Assembly: GCA_054601695.1 (NCBI GenBank)
Contig: BAAHQB010000367.1
Location: forward strand, 89,518 to 153,517
Source of the DNA: Amorphochlora amoebiformis
Lineage: Eukaryota > Cercozoa > Chlorarachniophyceae
DNA length: 64,000 nt
Direction: 5' to 3'
Every line of letters starts with the position of its first letter. Positions within the stretch are counted from its first letter, which is position 1. The notes under the pieces are model-generated. The model saw only the letters and a list, made by a program, of their open reading frames with translations, was not told where the DNA came from and made no database searches. This document shows positions 1-25,619 of this stretch, piece after piece. A program made the translations under genes and the position numbers.

Positions 1-94
1 CGTATATATATATATATATGTGTGTGTGTATATATATATATGTGTATATACTTTCAAATGTGTATATGTATATATGTATATACAAAAAAGTTAT

Positions 95-153
<59 letters not shown>

Positions 154-264
154 TAAGTAGATATGTGAGTATGAGTATCTATATTGTACGTGTGTATATA
201 TCTATGTGTATACATATTCATATCTGTATATGTAATATATGTTTACCATGACAGGCTATCTCAG

Positions 265-420
265 CTACTGAGCGCGAAGGGCCTGGTATACACATACTTT
301 TTCTATTCAACATATATATATATATTGTATATGTCTACACATGTATAGATGGATCACATATGTATATATATATATATATAGATACATACGTATGCATATA
401 TACACATATATAAATATATA

Positions 421-452
<32 letters not shown>

Positions 453-757
453 ACATATAATAACATGAATCGCGGTTTCTAATAGGAAACAGGTTTTGAA
501 CCCATAAGATCGCTACAACTTCATTCACTTTAAGCGATTTCACACCAATCAACAAGTCGCTCATGTATGGATTATTTTAGTTGATATCGCAAGAATGCGA
601 CCCTATAGATGAGGGGAAATACAGGGGCCTGGTCGACTTCGTCCCACTCAATGCCACTGGACAGGTAATACTTAATCATGTGTTATTATCACCTTTCTGC
701 TTGATTTCACTTTCCCCTCTCACTTCTCTTTGTTCTCTCTCTCTCTATCTCTCTCTC

Positions 758-788
<31 letters not shown>

Positions 789-1392
789 TCTTGTCTGCAT
801 CTCGATTTTGCTTTCTCGTTTCACCTCTTATGCTTTAGTTTCCTCTCACACCGCTTCTCGCACTCACATCCTTCATATCCACTCCTCTGCTCTCTCCTCT
901 CTCCTCCCTCTCTCCTTTCTCCTTCTTCTGACTCTCTTCTCTCTCTCTTCTCTCTAATCTCTCTTCTCTCTAATCTCTCTCTTCTCTCTCTCTTCTCTCT
1001 CTCTTCTCTCTCGCTTCTTTTTCTCTCTCTTATCTCTCTCTTCTCTCTCTTCTCTCTTCTATCTCATATTCCTTTCTCTCTCCCTTTCCACCTCTCCCTC
1101 TCCCTACCCCTCCCCCCCTCTCTCTTCTCTCTCTCCTCTCCTCTCGCTCTTTCCTCTCTCTCGCCTCTCTCTCTCCCTCCCTCGATTTTCTCTCGCCTTA
1201 ATTTAGTATTTCTCCTTCTCGCCCTACATTGGTGTGGTGTCGTTTAGCTCTCACTTACTGCCATTCTCTCTCAATCATTTCGTTTTCCCCCAAGAGGATC
1301 AAGGAGCTAACTAGCCTCAGCCTACAACAACGACAGGCCCTCGCCGATTCTAGATTCAAGATATTTAAGGTCGTTATACAGATATCTAACAT

Positions 1393-1470
<78 letters not shown>

Positions 1471-1608
1471 AACCTATGTATATATAAATAGATATAAAGT
1501 TATGTGTATGTGTGAGTGTGTATATATACATATGTCAATTTGTATATGTAAAATATTTCCATGTATAAAGAAATTAGATATGTATGGCTTGGATAAATTA
1601 TTTGTTTG

Positions 1609-1656
<48 letters not shown>

Positions 1657-1747
1657 CATATACATTTATATATATATATATATATGACGCTATATGGTAG
1701 CGAATTTCAAGGGTGAATATCCCGCTATGCTACGGTCATATACATAT

Positions 1748-1791
<44 letters not shown>

Positions 1792-2559
1792 GTATATATA
1801 TGTATATATATGTATATAGTACATATATATATGACTCTTTGCAACTTGTTGCCAACCTTATTGTGCAAACGTATGTATACATATATATATATATATATGT
1901 GTGTATATATATTTCTATTTCATTTATGTAAATATATATAATGTGTATATATAAATACGTCAATATAAAATGTTTCAGAAAAGGTTTGACCCATACAAAA
2001 TCTTCAAAGATGCTGGCCTCTTTCACCTCTTTAAGGTAAATATATATATATATATATATTATTTTTATATATACATATTTACATGTACAAATATATTTTT
2101 ACATTTATATATATTTTCACATTTATATATGTGCGTATACGTAGTTAAATTTAAATGGATATATATTTGTATACATTTTATGTTTACACAATGATCCTAT
2201 ATGTTGTTTTATATATTTAAAGTATATATACATATATTATATGATATATATATATATATATATATGTACATATACATATATATATATATATATATACAAA
2301 ATGCATATAAATTTAGGTGTTTGTAATATACGGTAATGTATGTATACATTAGCCTATGATGCAATTAAGCATACTTATATATGCATATATATAAATACAT
2401 GTTCATGACTATACATGCATTTGAATATATATATATATATAGAAATATATTCATATACACATATAAATATCAACATATATATACACATATACATATACAT
2501 ACCTATATATATATATATATATGTCTAAATATCTATGTATAAATTTATATATACATTAA

Positions 2560-2593
<34 letters not shown>

Positions 2594-2630
2594 TATATAT
2601 AGATAATATGTATATACATATATATACATA

Positions 2631-2667
<37 letters not shown>

Positions 2668-2737
2668 TCAGATTGGAAAGCATCAACGGCATAATTCACC
2701 CCCAGCATTTCTATATTTAGACCAACCGCCATGCTAG
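265..2737 (+). CDS. Gene A: 3' end of a glycosyltransferase-like gene (partial, paralogue of gene B)
   Basis: Five phase-0 exons are supported: 265-285 (LLSAKGL), 581-664, 1295-1369, 1979-2035 and 2672-2737, ending in TAG. Together they give about 100 residues; the 5' part lies left of the window. Each exon is flanked by AG and GT, and each has an aligned partner of equal length in gene B on the opposite strand. I count 14 differences in 100 residues, and the 75-bp third exon differs by one synonymous base. The pattern of a residue run like LLSAKGL followed by an Ile-Ser-Gln and an Asp-Phe-Val-Pro stretch recalls the C-terminal half of GT-B-type glycosyltransferases. That identity is inference from pattern. 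The gene copy could also be a truncated paralogue, but conserved splice sites and synonymous changes argue that it was recently functional. Confidence 0.8.
670..1294 (+). repeat. CT-rich intron of gene A
   Basis: A long polypyrimidine stretch made of CTCTCT and TTCTCTCT runs fills the intron between 664 and 1295 and ends in a strong polypyrimidine-AG acceptor. The equivalent intron of gene B (13226-13866, GA-rich on the plus strand) has the same character, so this tract was probably present before the duplication. The serine/leucine open frames inside it are compositional artefacts. Confidence 0.85.
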
Positions 2738-3536
2738 TATTCACTTTTTGTAGCTATATATATTCCAGACGTTTAATGCTATTCCTAGACCATCTTTAGA
2801 TCATGACAAGTCCGAGTTTACAGATTTATGAATTTTCTGAATTCACCAACTAGATCCGCCGAAACGATTATAGTCCAGGCTACTCTCTTAATATATCAGC
2901 GTGGTATATCTACTAGATCTAGTATATATTCTTAGTTATACTATTTACTAGATTTAGCTAGTATCACCGAGGCTTTACACATACTAGACATAGAAACGCT
3001 GGGTCCGAGGCTCATGGTCTATGAATCCTGAAACATTTTCTAGATTCTAGAGATTCTCCAGAGATGCTTTTACGGTTAATGTCTATCTAGAATGTCTAGA
3101 CAGAGCAGGGGAGCTACATCAGCGGCTATATATCTAGTATATGTTCCTGATGTAGAATCGAGATTTTAAAATATTGCATAACTCGTAATATTTTGAATTA
3201 GAACTTAATTAGCATTAAATAACTCCCAGCCAATATTATGCGTGTGTTTTCAGCAGACTCTACTAGCTAGTAGAGACTTTTGAGGCCCGCCCATCCCGAA
3301 GCAACAACCGTAACTCCTACAGTACCGTTCAATTCGCAACGCATGGCCGGTACATGTGCCACAAGATCAACATATATAAATGCAAAGTACTTTTACTGAT
3401 GCAACCTAAGTTACGTAAGTCGTTATTGTGAAAGAAATATTTATCTATAAATTTGAAATGTGCACATGTATAAAAATGAATCTAAAGATACGGTGTATAT
3501 GTATTAAATAAATAACATAGATATATATAAATAATG

Positions 3537-3592
<56 letters not shown>

Positions 3593-3608
3593 TTATATGT
3601 GTAACAGT

Positions 3609-3662
<54 letters not shown>

Positions 3663-3812
3663 GTACACACACATTAGATAAAATCTACATACATGATATA
3701 TGAGATATTATATATTTTCATAATCTACATACACACACACACATACATATACGCAAATTTGGCAAATACGTTCGCTGTATGCACACATATGTACGCATGC
3801 ATAGCCTCGGAA

Positions 3813-3860
<48 letters not shown>

Positions 3861-4337
3861 GTATATATGTATATGTGTATATATATCGCCCCAGCAGAGG
3901 TGAGGTCGGTGAGGTGGTGGTGAGCGCCTGTGCGTGTATAATACTATACACCATTGCTATAAAATTGCACATATGCACGGCTAGTCAGACCTGGTCTGCA
4001 ATCTTGTTTCTTTTGTTCGTTAATCTCACAATAAAGACGACAAGAGGCACTCTTTAGGCTGAAGGAGGCCTGAGAATAGGGTATTCATTCCTCAAATGCA
4101 TGTGAATCCCGATGTGCACCAAGCTCGCGATTGGAATCATGCATGTGACCGCCCAAAGTATACATTTCCGCAACAAAACTCGACTGATTTATGTCCAATG
4201 ACTCCGAGGTATTGCATTTATTCTTTCCGCAGGAATCATGAGATTCATGGACACACCATAGGGTAACATGTTACTATCACTATGAGTGACAGAAATCTGA
4301 CGTGTGATGCGTCGCAAAGTCACAGCTTGGATGGCCC
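2738..4337. other. Intergenic: CTAG-rich island, (TA)n, and upstream region of gene C
   Basis: From about 2745 to 3440 the sequence is complex, non-repetitive and rich in CTAG, TCTAGA and CTAGAT words, with no convincing exon. From 3540 to 3880 it is (TA)n. From about 3890 to 4337 it is ordinary sequence lying directly upstream of the gene C start, with TGAGTGACAG and TGACGTGTGATGCG stretches at 4280-4312. This last part is the likely promoter and 5' UTR of gene C, although I see no clear TATA box. Confidence 0.6.
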
Positions 4338-5045
4338 ATGAAGCGCATTCACGGTACATCTGGGCCAAGCACCGGAAAGGCTGAAGCCAATGACTCCTCC
4401 GGAAAGCAAAAATTCAAGAAGCCAGAGATGGTTCAGAACGAAAATTGCCTACCGCGAAAATGTGCATTCTGGGCACTTATATGCCTCGTTCCCATCGCGA
4501 TGGTCGTGAAAGTCGGAATTAACAAGCATTCGAAGACCAAAAGGATCATTTTCAGGCCCCATACAGTCCCAAGGACTTCTCATGTCGTCCCCATTGTGAG
4601 ATTAACGAACAAAAGAAATGAGAATGCGGATGAGATCTCATCCAATCTGTTTCAGGTGAACAAGCTCGATATTTCCGAGGAAATACAGCAGACAACCGGC
4701 CGATGTCCCATGGGCGACTCGGCGACAGGAATGATGCATCTTCGTGACTTGGACAAATTTAACCGTGTGAGGTCCTACTAGCACTAAATCTATGAGCTAT
4801 TAGAAGTAAGATATAGAGTAACTCCTATATGTTGGATAGCGCTGGATCGTTGAGGACATGGATCTGCGGATTCTACATCATCGAGACCGACATCGAGATG
4901 AACAAAAGCGCATCTGTGAACGCCAGCGCCAGGGGAAAATCGGGAGCAAGTTCGACGAAAATGAAGACGAGGCTGAAGCTCATCAACACAACCGTTGTCG
5001 AAGGACAGGTACGCCTTTCAAACACAGACACACAAACTCATTCAT

Positions 5046-5089
<44 letters not shown>

Positions 5090-5118
5090 GTAAAAATAGA
5101 TATATATATTGGGCATTA

Positions 5119-5166
<48 letters not shown>

Positions 5167-5215
5167 ATATACACCGAATGTTATAAACTTGTACATTAAA
5201 TATGATTCCATATAT

Positions 5216-5301
<86 letters not shown>

Positions 5302-6221
5302 TATATATACATATATATATATATATATACAATCTATATATATGTGTGTGTAATATATACATATATATATATATATATATATGTGTATATATATATATAT
5401 ACATATATATAATATATATATACACACACATATATATATATATAATCCTACACGTAACCTAAGGTTGCGCGCCTCCAGGTCAATACCCTGCCCTCAATAT
5501 TTTAATTGATATATATATATATATACATATATATATGGAAACAATATATATATATATGTATAATATGTACATTTATATATATATATACATATGTATTTAT
5601 GGAAACAATATATATATATATACATATATATATTATGCATACATAGATATATAAAATTTACATATTATATTTATATATATATTATATTATATTATATTAT
5701 ATATATATATATATATATATGCATATATATACATATATATATATTCCTATCTCGATGCAGCATAAAGAATAATCCCCAGATTGTGTCGGCATGGCAAGAG
5801 AACAATGGGTATGCGTGGGATGGCGTCGAGGAGTTACAAGGCAGAAAAGAAAACTGGACAATGGTTAATTTCCACATACGCAAACGATTAACTTAGTCAA
5901 TAGTTAGAATTCATCTTCGGGTTAGAGTTGAGGTTCTGGTTAGGGTTGAGATTAGGGTTAGATTTGCGATTAGGGTTAGAGTTGAGATTAGGGTTAGAGT
6001 TGAGATTAGGGTTAGAGTTGAGGTTAGGGTTAGAGTTGAGGTTAGGGTTAGAGTTGAGATTAGGGTTAGAGTTGAGATTAGTGTTAGAGTTGAGATTAGG
6101 GTTAGAGTTGAGATTAGGGTTAGAGTTGAGATTAGGGTTAGAGTTGAGATTAGGGTTAGAGCTGAGATTAGGGTTAGAGCTCAGCTTCGGGTTAGAATTG
6201 GATCAGACATAAGGGTGCAAG

Positions 6222-6253
<32 letters not shown>

Positions 6254-6255
6254 AC

Positions 6256-6288
<33 letters not shown>

Positions 6289-6444
6289 GTATATTTATGG
6301 ACATACACAAATTAATCAATGTAGATGTGTATGTACCAATCAATATTTATATTGTATATTTCTATATATATTTGTGTGTGTTTGTGTATGAGTATACATA
6401 TACAGAAATGTCTCTGTGTTAATATATATATATATATATATATA

Positions 6445-6480
<36 letters not shown>

Positions 6481-6667
6481 GACGCAATATGCTTATTATT
6501 ACTTGTACAAATATATATTCGATGTATAAAAAAAATGAAAAATACTTTTAGATTCTTTTGGATGGTATGCATACGTATGTATATATTTTGCACATTTTTG
6601 TCTGTTAAATATCTAAGATGTATGCAAATTGCTGTAAAATATATCATATACATATACACGCACACAG

Positions 6668-6704
<37 letters not shown>

Positions 6705-7181
6705 TATGTATATGTATTCATGAAATTTTAAAATATATACATATACAAATATATACATGTATACATACATATATATATATATATATCCTCCTAAATGCAC
6801 ATACATACAGATATGCAACGCAAGACAATGGTTTGAGCGTAGTAACGTGTCGTTTATCGTGTATGCCCGAGCTACCAAACATATTTCCCTAAAGATGGAT
6901 GGAAAACTGCTCTTACGTCAAAGGGTGTACCAGCCTGAGCGCGGTTCTGAGTGGGTTTATTTGGCTAATTTCTCTTGTTTTTCGGTTTTTTTTTTTTTCT
7001 TTCTTATTTTCGTTCTCTTTATTTGTGCTCTTATTTGTTCTCTTTCTTGTTCTCTTTCTTGTTCTCTTATTTGTTCTCTTATTTGTGATCTTATCTTATT
7101 TGTTCTGTTATGTCCTTATCTGTTTTTATCCTGATTACATCCAAAGGGGCTTCATTCAGCGTCTCGTATTTATGTGCATGT

Positions 7182-7235
<54 letters not shown>

Positions 7236-7827
7236 TTACATATATGTATATATATAAATATATACATATACATACATATATATATACATGTATATTTATG
7301 TATATATATATATATACTATATATATATATATATAGATACAGCGCTTCTACATATTCACGTATTTACTATATAAATATATGTAAATATCTACATATATTA
7401 CATACATATATATATATATATATATATTCATGTATATATATATATATATATATGTATACATATTCATATAGATATACATATCATGTATACCCAAGTACAT
7501 AAGTGGTTCTATAAATATGTATCGATACAATTACAACGATGAACATATACAACACGAAATGCTTACACAGCACCATAATGGTCAGGGATTGGAAATATCG
7601 TCAGGCCAGGCCTGTAGATTGGAAATCGGGGCGTATCCATATACCCCATTCGCGCTGCTACGAGTTGGAGTTCAAAATATCACAATCGTTCGAAAGCCGA
7701 GCACATGCCAGGGCCACATGGTACTTTGCGAGGCAGATGTATGTGTGGATATGTCGATGAATATGTTCAAAATATCGAAATCGAGATTCACATTGATCGT
7801 AGTCTTAGCATTTCTGTATATGATATG

Positions 7828-7863
<36 letters not shown>

Positions 7864-7887
7864 GTGTGGTATGTGTGTAAATGTGAG

Positions 7888-7979
<92 letters not shown>

Positions 7980-8676
7980 CATACATTACCTGTGTATGTC
8001 TACATATATTATATATATACACTACATATATCTAAATACAAAACCATCCACAGATATCCATACATACATACAGGGTAACAATCCCGAACCACGCCCCGAA
8101 ATCCAGATCAGAGCCAAGCGCATCAGATCATGCGTCACTGTCAACCGCAGCAGATGCTGCATCAACCGCCGAACTCGGCGCGTGCCTCGCTACCCCAGCC
8201 TGCTTTTCTCATTCCACAACCTGCCGGAACCTTACAATCACTCCTCAAATGGCGAGAAACGGGTTCTCAGAAGCCTAGGGAATACACTTAGGGTCAGGAT
8301 TAGGGTTGGTTTCATAATAGGCTTAAGGTTAGCAAGCAAGATCAGGGTTAGGGTTGTGGAAAGGGAGGAGGGTTAGGGTGGTGGAAAGGGAGGAGGGTTA
8401 GGGCTGGGGTTAGGGTTAAGGTGAGCTTAACGGTAGGGATATGTGGATGGTTAGGTAGGGCTGGGGTTAGGGTTAGGGTTAGGGTTAAGGTTAGGGTTAG
8501 GGTTAGGGTTAGGGTTAGGGTTAGGGTTTGGGTTAGGGTTAGGGTTAAGGTGAGGTTAACGGTAGGGGCACGTGGATGGTTAGGAGCTGAAGGAGATATG
8601 ATTTTAGGGTTAGAAGTTTAGGGAAGACATAGCTTACCCATGTGGGTTTTGTGAGATGTGAATGAATATATGAAAA

Positions 8677-8712
<36 letters not shown>

Positions 8713-8741
8713 GGTTTTGTGAGATGTGAATGAATATATGA

Positions 8742-8799
<58 letters not shown>

Positions 8800-9383
8800 A
8801 CAGTCTAATATAAGTATATGTATATGTATATAATATAAATGTATACATTTATCGATAACATACACAAAACTATAAACCACCACGCACATTCAACATACAT
8901 TTCACATATGTATGCACCCACACATACAAACACACCTACGCTAAAACTCATACATAACATGTTACAATACTATATATACTCATAGAACGCTGGGGCGTAT
9001 GTGAAGACTGGGCGTTGCCCAGCGATTGCCTGGTATACAGCTTCGGCGTGAGCTATATATACTCAGCGGAGCTTCTGTGGGGCGAATCAGGATGCGAGGT
9101 CCACGCGTTCGACTGCACGATCAGCCGACGCGACGGCATGTTAGGGAACAATGTGCACTTTCACAGATGGTGCTTACACGGCGTTCAGGAGCGACCTCAG
9201 GGGGTCAGATATTTGCTTGTGTTTGTTGAGTGTATGTAACAGTATACACAACACATATACACAAATATGTGTGTGTGTATATATATATAACTACATGTGT
9301 TGTATTTATATATATGTATGTGTATATATGTTAGATAAATACATGTGTGTGTGTACATGTACGTGTATGTATATATATGTATA

Positions 9384-9463
<80 letters not shown>

Positions 9464-9501
9464 TATATTACACATAAAAATATAAATGTCTACAAATAAC
9501 A

Positions 9502-9542
<41 letters not shown>

Positions 9543-10069
9543 TTAAGTTTTTGTACATATATATATATACATCTGTAAATATATACCTACATACGCATAT
9601 AAACTATATAACTATATATACACTTGGACAAATCGTACATAACTATCGTATTTACCTATTACTGACACAAGCGTAAACACAAAACCAGACATCAAACACA
9701 AGCCAAGCCCGGCCAACAAGCCCACCCAGAGCTTTCAAAACTCTCCCTGAGATCGTACGCGAGCTCAACCACACCGATCGGCCAATCTACATGCTCAAGC
9801 TTGACTGCGAGGGCTGCGAGTGGGACGCACTCCCTCACTTTGCGAGAGAAATGCCAGCCAAATGGCGGGAGGTGGAGGTACTTTATCTCGAGCTGCATGT
9901 CGGGCTGGTTACCCCTGAGGCCGTGGGGGCCGCCCAGGTGGGCGAGTTGTCACGTTTGGTCCGGGACGATTTTGGTGTGATGTTCTTGGATCATAACATG
10001 GAGACTTCGAAGTTTGCGAGGAGGAAAAGGTTCCAGGTGGACGAGCAGCTTGTTCGAAATGGTCTTTGA
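4338..10069 (+). CDS. Gene C: METTL24/FkbM-like methyltransferase, type II membrane protein
   Basis: The exon model is 4338-4771, 4855-5008, 5768-5863, 6811-6954, 7571-7738, 8074-8308, 8986-9203 and 9689-10069. Phases agree at every join and sum to about 609 residues. The second exon's frame and the end of the sixth exon are the least certain points. Residues 1-40 are polar and basic; residues 42-61 ([20 protein letters not shown]) form one membrane segment, so the rest should be luminal. Residues ~200-410 are an unrecognised region. The C-terminal ~190 residues match the methyltransferase family known from METTL24 and Methyltransf_24: CLVYSFG and [10 protein letters not shown] in exon 7, then [13 protein letters not shown] in exon 8, which fits the acidic SAM-site block. 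The start is the first ATG of the exon that keeps the anchor near the N-terminus. The acceptor substrate is unknown; a Golgi glycan is an inference. Confidence 0.83.
5928..6212 (+). repeat. 18-bp degenerate telomere-like minisatellite in gene C intron 3
   Basis: Fifteen or so copies of an 18-bp unit, TTAGGGTTAGAGTTGAGA with variants, lie in tandem between the third and fourth exons of gene C. The unit looks like three TTAGGG repeats in which two have diverged and which were then amplified together. The Leu/Arg/Glu open frame across it is a by-product of a repeat length divisible by three. Confidence 0.9.
8281..8620 (+). repeat. Interstitial TTAGGG block in gene C intron 6
   Basis: TTAGGG copies, perfect between about 8466 and 8535 and degenerate on both sides, follow the sixth exon. 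Near-repeats of GGAGGGTTAGGGTGGTGGAAA occur at 8360-8400. The proposed donor at 8309 lies inside the degenerate edge, so the end of that exon could be up to ~60 bp earlier. Confidence 0.92.
8640..8750 (+). repeat. Two-copy island repeat inside (TA)n, gene C intron 6
   Basis: A ~35-bp island containing GGGTTTTGTGAGATGTGAAT appears at 8644-8678 and again at 8712-8742, separated by a (TA)n tract. It is one of several island-plus-(TA)n tandem units in the window. Confidence 0.8.
9689..10069 (+). CDS. Gene C last exon: methyltransferase core and C-terminus
   Basis: The exon begins after CCAG at 9685-9688 and reads TSNTSQ..., then [13 protein letters not shown], then [15 protein letters not shown], then YLELHVG, ending in TGA at 10067-10069. 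The LPEIV...LNH helix followed by [10 protein letters not shown] is the arrangement seen in FkbM/METTL24-like proteins, where the Asp-Cys-Glu-Gly stretch sits in the catalytic core. A second possible acceptor at 9727-9729 would shorten the exon and would need a different phase from exon 7. The 127-codon exon is the most reliable coding segment of the gene. Confidence 0.88.
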   Translation, partial: TSNTSQARPTSPPRAFKTLPEIVRELNHTDRPIYMLKLDCEGCEWDALPHFAREMPAKWREVEVLYLELHVGLVTPEAVGAAQVGELSRLVRDDFGVMFLDHNMETSKFARRKRFQVDEQLVRNGL

Positions 10070-10166
10070 GTGTGTGGGTTGTTCGAGATGGTCATTGAGC
10101 GTGTGGGTTGTTCGAAATGGTCATTGAGTGTGTGGGTTGTTCGAAACGGTCATTCAGTTCATTGCG
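10051..10166 (+). repeat. 29-bp tandem repeat overlapping the gene C stop codon
   Basis: Copies of a 29-bp unit (TGTTCGAAATGGTCATTGAG plus GTGTGGGT) start at 10051, 10080, 10109 and 10138. The first copy contains the last codons and the TGA stop of gene C, so the 3' UTR begins with duplicated coding sequence. Each copy keeps the stop in its own frame. Confidence 0.9.
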
Positions 10167-10197
10167 GATTTGCTTATTAAGTGTTATGTATGCGTAG

Positions 10198-10231
<34 letters not shown>

Positions 10232-10279
10232 GCATTTTGTATGTGTATAATTATATGTATGTAATATGTGTGTGGGCAT

Positions 10280-10325
<46 letters not shown>

Positions 10326-10466
10326 TATTATATATACATACACATGTATATGTATACATATATGTGTAACATATAAATATATACACATACATGCATCGGA
10401 TAATATACACATATATTTATATAAATACTTACGTGTGTGTGTTTACATGTGAACGTATCTGAATAC

Positions 10467-10507
<41 letters not shown>

Positions 10508-10730
10508 TGATGATGATGATGAAGCAGATCTTTCTCTTTAGAAGTGTAGTGCTTGTTTGCATAGTTGATTAATTCTAATATACATATATATATAATATAT
10601 ATATATATATATAATATATATTTATATATATATATATGTATATATATGTACCTATATAAGATATGTATACGTAGGTATTTCTAGGTATGTTCATATGTAA
10701 GATATGTACACGTAGATATTTCTAGGTATG

Positions 10731-10784
<54 letters not shown>

Positions 10785-11861
10785 CATACATAAAAATAAA
10801 ATCTGATATATCATATATGTAGATTTAAGTATTTGGTGTATATATATATATATATATATTATACATATATATATATGTATGAACATGTATATATATATAT
10901 ATGTATATTGTATATATATATATATATTATATATATATATATATATGTACATGTGTACACATAAATGTATATATATAGATGTATGTATAGATATATTCTA
11001 TATATACATATGTCGGTACATATTTAGAATTCATAGGTATACACATTTATTACATATTGAACGAGTTATGCCAGTAAACTGTATCATATATACGTGATTG
11101 CATTTACGTATGAATGATTATTACAAAAGTGGTTGCATTTACGTGTGATTATCAGGAATGCCAGCGTTCGGTTGTTGCTTCGAGATGGGCCTAAAGAGGA
11201 AAGCTGATTGACTGAAGCTGACGGAAGGCTGCTAAGATATAGTTAATAATATTTCAATCCAGTCTATGATAGCTGTGATAAGGTCTTATGTAGGTACAAA
11301 AGCTATGACCGCTGTAACTAGTATGATAGAGTCTGGCAGTGATCATAAGTCAGTAAGTTATCAATATCTAGAATGGTCGTAGGCTGTGATCATACAATCA
11401 TGATGGTCCAATCTCTAGAATCTAGCCGCTCGATCAGACGGTCATGCCGCATCTATATATAGGCATTGCTAGTTGTACTAGTTTTGAGATCTGAGATGAT
11501 GTATATTACTTCTCTTGTCCTAGTTGTCAGACTCGAGCTATTTACTCTAGTTTCTAGATTTAGGCTGCATATGTGCCACAGCCTTGGAGCATGCGGAAAT
11601 TGGGTTATAGCTTAGTTTTAGCTGTTAATTAATTCAGTAGAAATTAATGACCGCATTACTCGGATGACTAGAAGATCGACAACTCGGACTCAGTACGACT
11701 CAGTTTCCTTCGAAGCGTACTCGGACATGACCGTGTTCTAGGTCTAGCAGTGCATGACAGTCTAAACAGTAGATCTAGCTACTGAGCTAGGTCTAGCAGT
11801 GCATGGTAGTCTAGAGCTAGTGCTGACGCATGATAGTATGAATATATACAGTCGGGAGATG
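10167..11861. other. Intergenic between convergent genes C and B, with CTAG-rich island
   Basis: 10170-11060 is mostly (TA)n. From about 11090 to 11850 the sequence is complex and rich in CTAG-type words, with AGGTCTAGCAGTGCATG repeated at 11730 and 11788. I find no exon with paired splice sites here. It should contain the 3' ends of both flanking transcripts. Confidence 0.6.
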
Positions 11862-23734
<11,873 letters not shown>

Positions 23735-23900
23735 CGGATCGGATTGAGCGAAGGTGGGGTACAAGGGGCTGTGTCACACTGTCGGCACGTTATGTGACCG
23801 TTATTAAAGCGTCCGTTGAAGACTTTAAGGTAATTTTACCAATTGATTGTCAGCTTCTTTTCGCTGTGACACAGGGACGTGTCACATCTGATAGAATATT
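23735..23900 (-). promoter_or_regulatory. Putative promoter region of gene B
   Basis: This is the ordinary-composition sequence just upstream of the gene B start. It carries TGTCACACTGTC at 23772-23783, GTTATGTGACCGTTATT, and a GTGACACAG...GACGTGTCACA pair at 23867-23887 in which the two halves are inverted relatives. These could be binding sites; no factor is identified and no TATA box is clear. Confidence 0.4.
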
Positions 23901-24069
23901 ATTATGACGCCAGCTCCTGGCATGACTCCAAATGTTTCCGTATACATGTTTACATACACACACATATATATATATGTATGTATATGTATGCATATATATG
24001 TGTATATATATGTATGTATTATATGTGTATAAAATTATTTATATCCCAATGTAAATTTGTATAATATTA

Positions 24070-24152
<83 letters not shown>

Positions 24153-24333
24153 TATGTGTATATTTGTTAAGTTGAGAGCAGCCATGACACTAGACTTGTA
24201 TATTTTCAGATAATTTTCTCATATTTTACGATCAATATTACATAATATTATAATTATATAATACATATATATATATATATATATATATATGGATATATAT
24301 GTACGCATACATTATTATAATAAATATACACAT

Positions 24334-24380
<47 letters not shown>

Positions 24381-24487
24381 TATACATACATATACATATA
24401 CATAATACATGTAATTATATATAGTTCTGTAAGTACAATAAGTAAACATAGTATGAATGAGATAGATGTAGTAATATGTTTATATAT

Positions 24488-24588
24488 AACATTACTATTA
24501 ATATATATTTACATAGTAATATGTTTCTATTAATATACATACACCTCTTCAATATACACCTCAAAGTTTATATATATGTATTACATAC

Positions 24589-24664
<76 letters not shown>

Positions 24665-24761
24665 CATCACTATTAATATATATTTATATTGTAATATGTT
24701 TCTATCAATATACACCCGTTCAATATACATCTCAAAGTTGATATATATATATATATATATG

Positions 24762-24843
<82 letters not shown>

Positions 24844-24946
24844 ATATATTATATCTATATATATATATATATAACATTACTAGTACTATATATTTACATA
24901 GTGATATGTTTCTATGATGTACACCTGTTCAATATGCAGCTTTTCA
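24488..24946. repeat. Three-copy ~80-bp island array within (TA)n
   Basis: Related segments containing AACATYACTATTAATATATA, ATATGTTTCTAT and TTCAATATACAYCTCAAAG occur at about 24488-24573, 24662-24742 and 24872-24946, separated by (TA)n. Confidence 0.85.
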
Positions 24947-25016
24947 TATATATATATATCTACATATAATACATATATATATATATATATATATCATATT
25001 ATAATTAATATATATG

Positions 25017-25075
<59 letters not shown>

Positions 25076-25116
25076 ATATATATATAATTGAATATATATA
25101 TATATATATATGTGTG

Positions 25117-25197
<81 letters not shown>

Positions 25198-25378
25198 TTA
25201 TTTATATTTATTTTATATTATATGTGTACATAATATATTGAATACTTCATATTTCTGAATGTATAACTTGACAATACTTTGTGTACATTGATAAAGTATT
25301 GCAATAAATTATTATATCTATACTTTTGTGTGCATCGAAATATAGCATTGTATGTTCTGTAACATGCACGTGTATGAT

Positions 25379-25443
<65 letters not shown>

Positions 25444-25619
25444 GATTGAATCACGATTTCATTGGTGCAAGACCCTTGTCACCATGATATATATATATAT
25501 ATATTATATATATATATATATATATATGTAACGTTAAATATAATTATATAAATACACATATATAAATATATATATACATATATATATATACATATATATC
25601 TATATATATTTACTGATGC

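Noticed and set aside
18-251. Tyr/Ile-rich open frames on both strands throughout the window (this one and more than 150 like it)
   Set aside because: They are translations of (TA)n tracts, overlap each other on both strands and have no protein-like composition or splice logic.
5928-6212. Leu-Glu-Leu-Arg repeat protein
   Set aside because: The 18-bp unit is intronic and telomere-like; its period just happens to be divisible by three.
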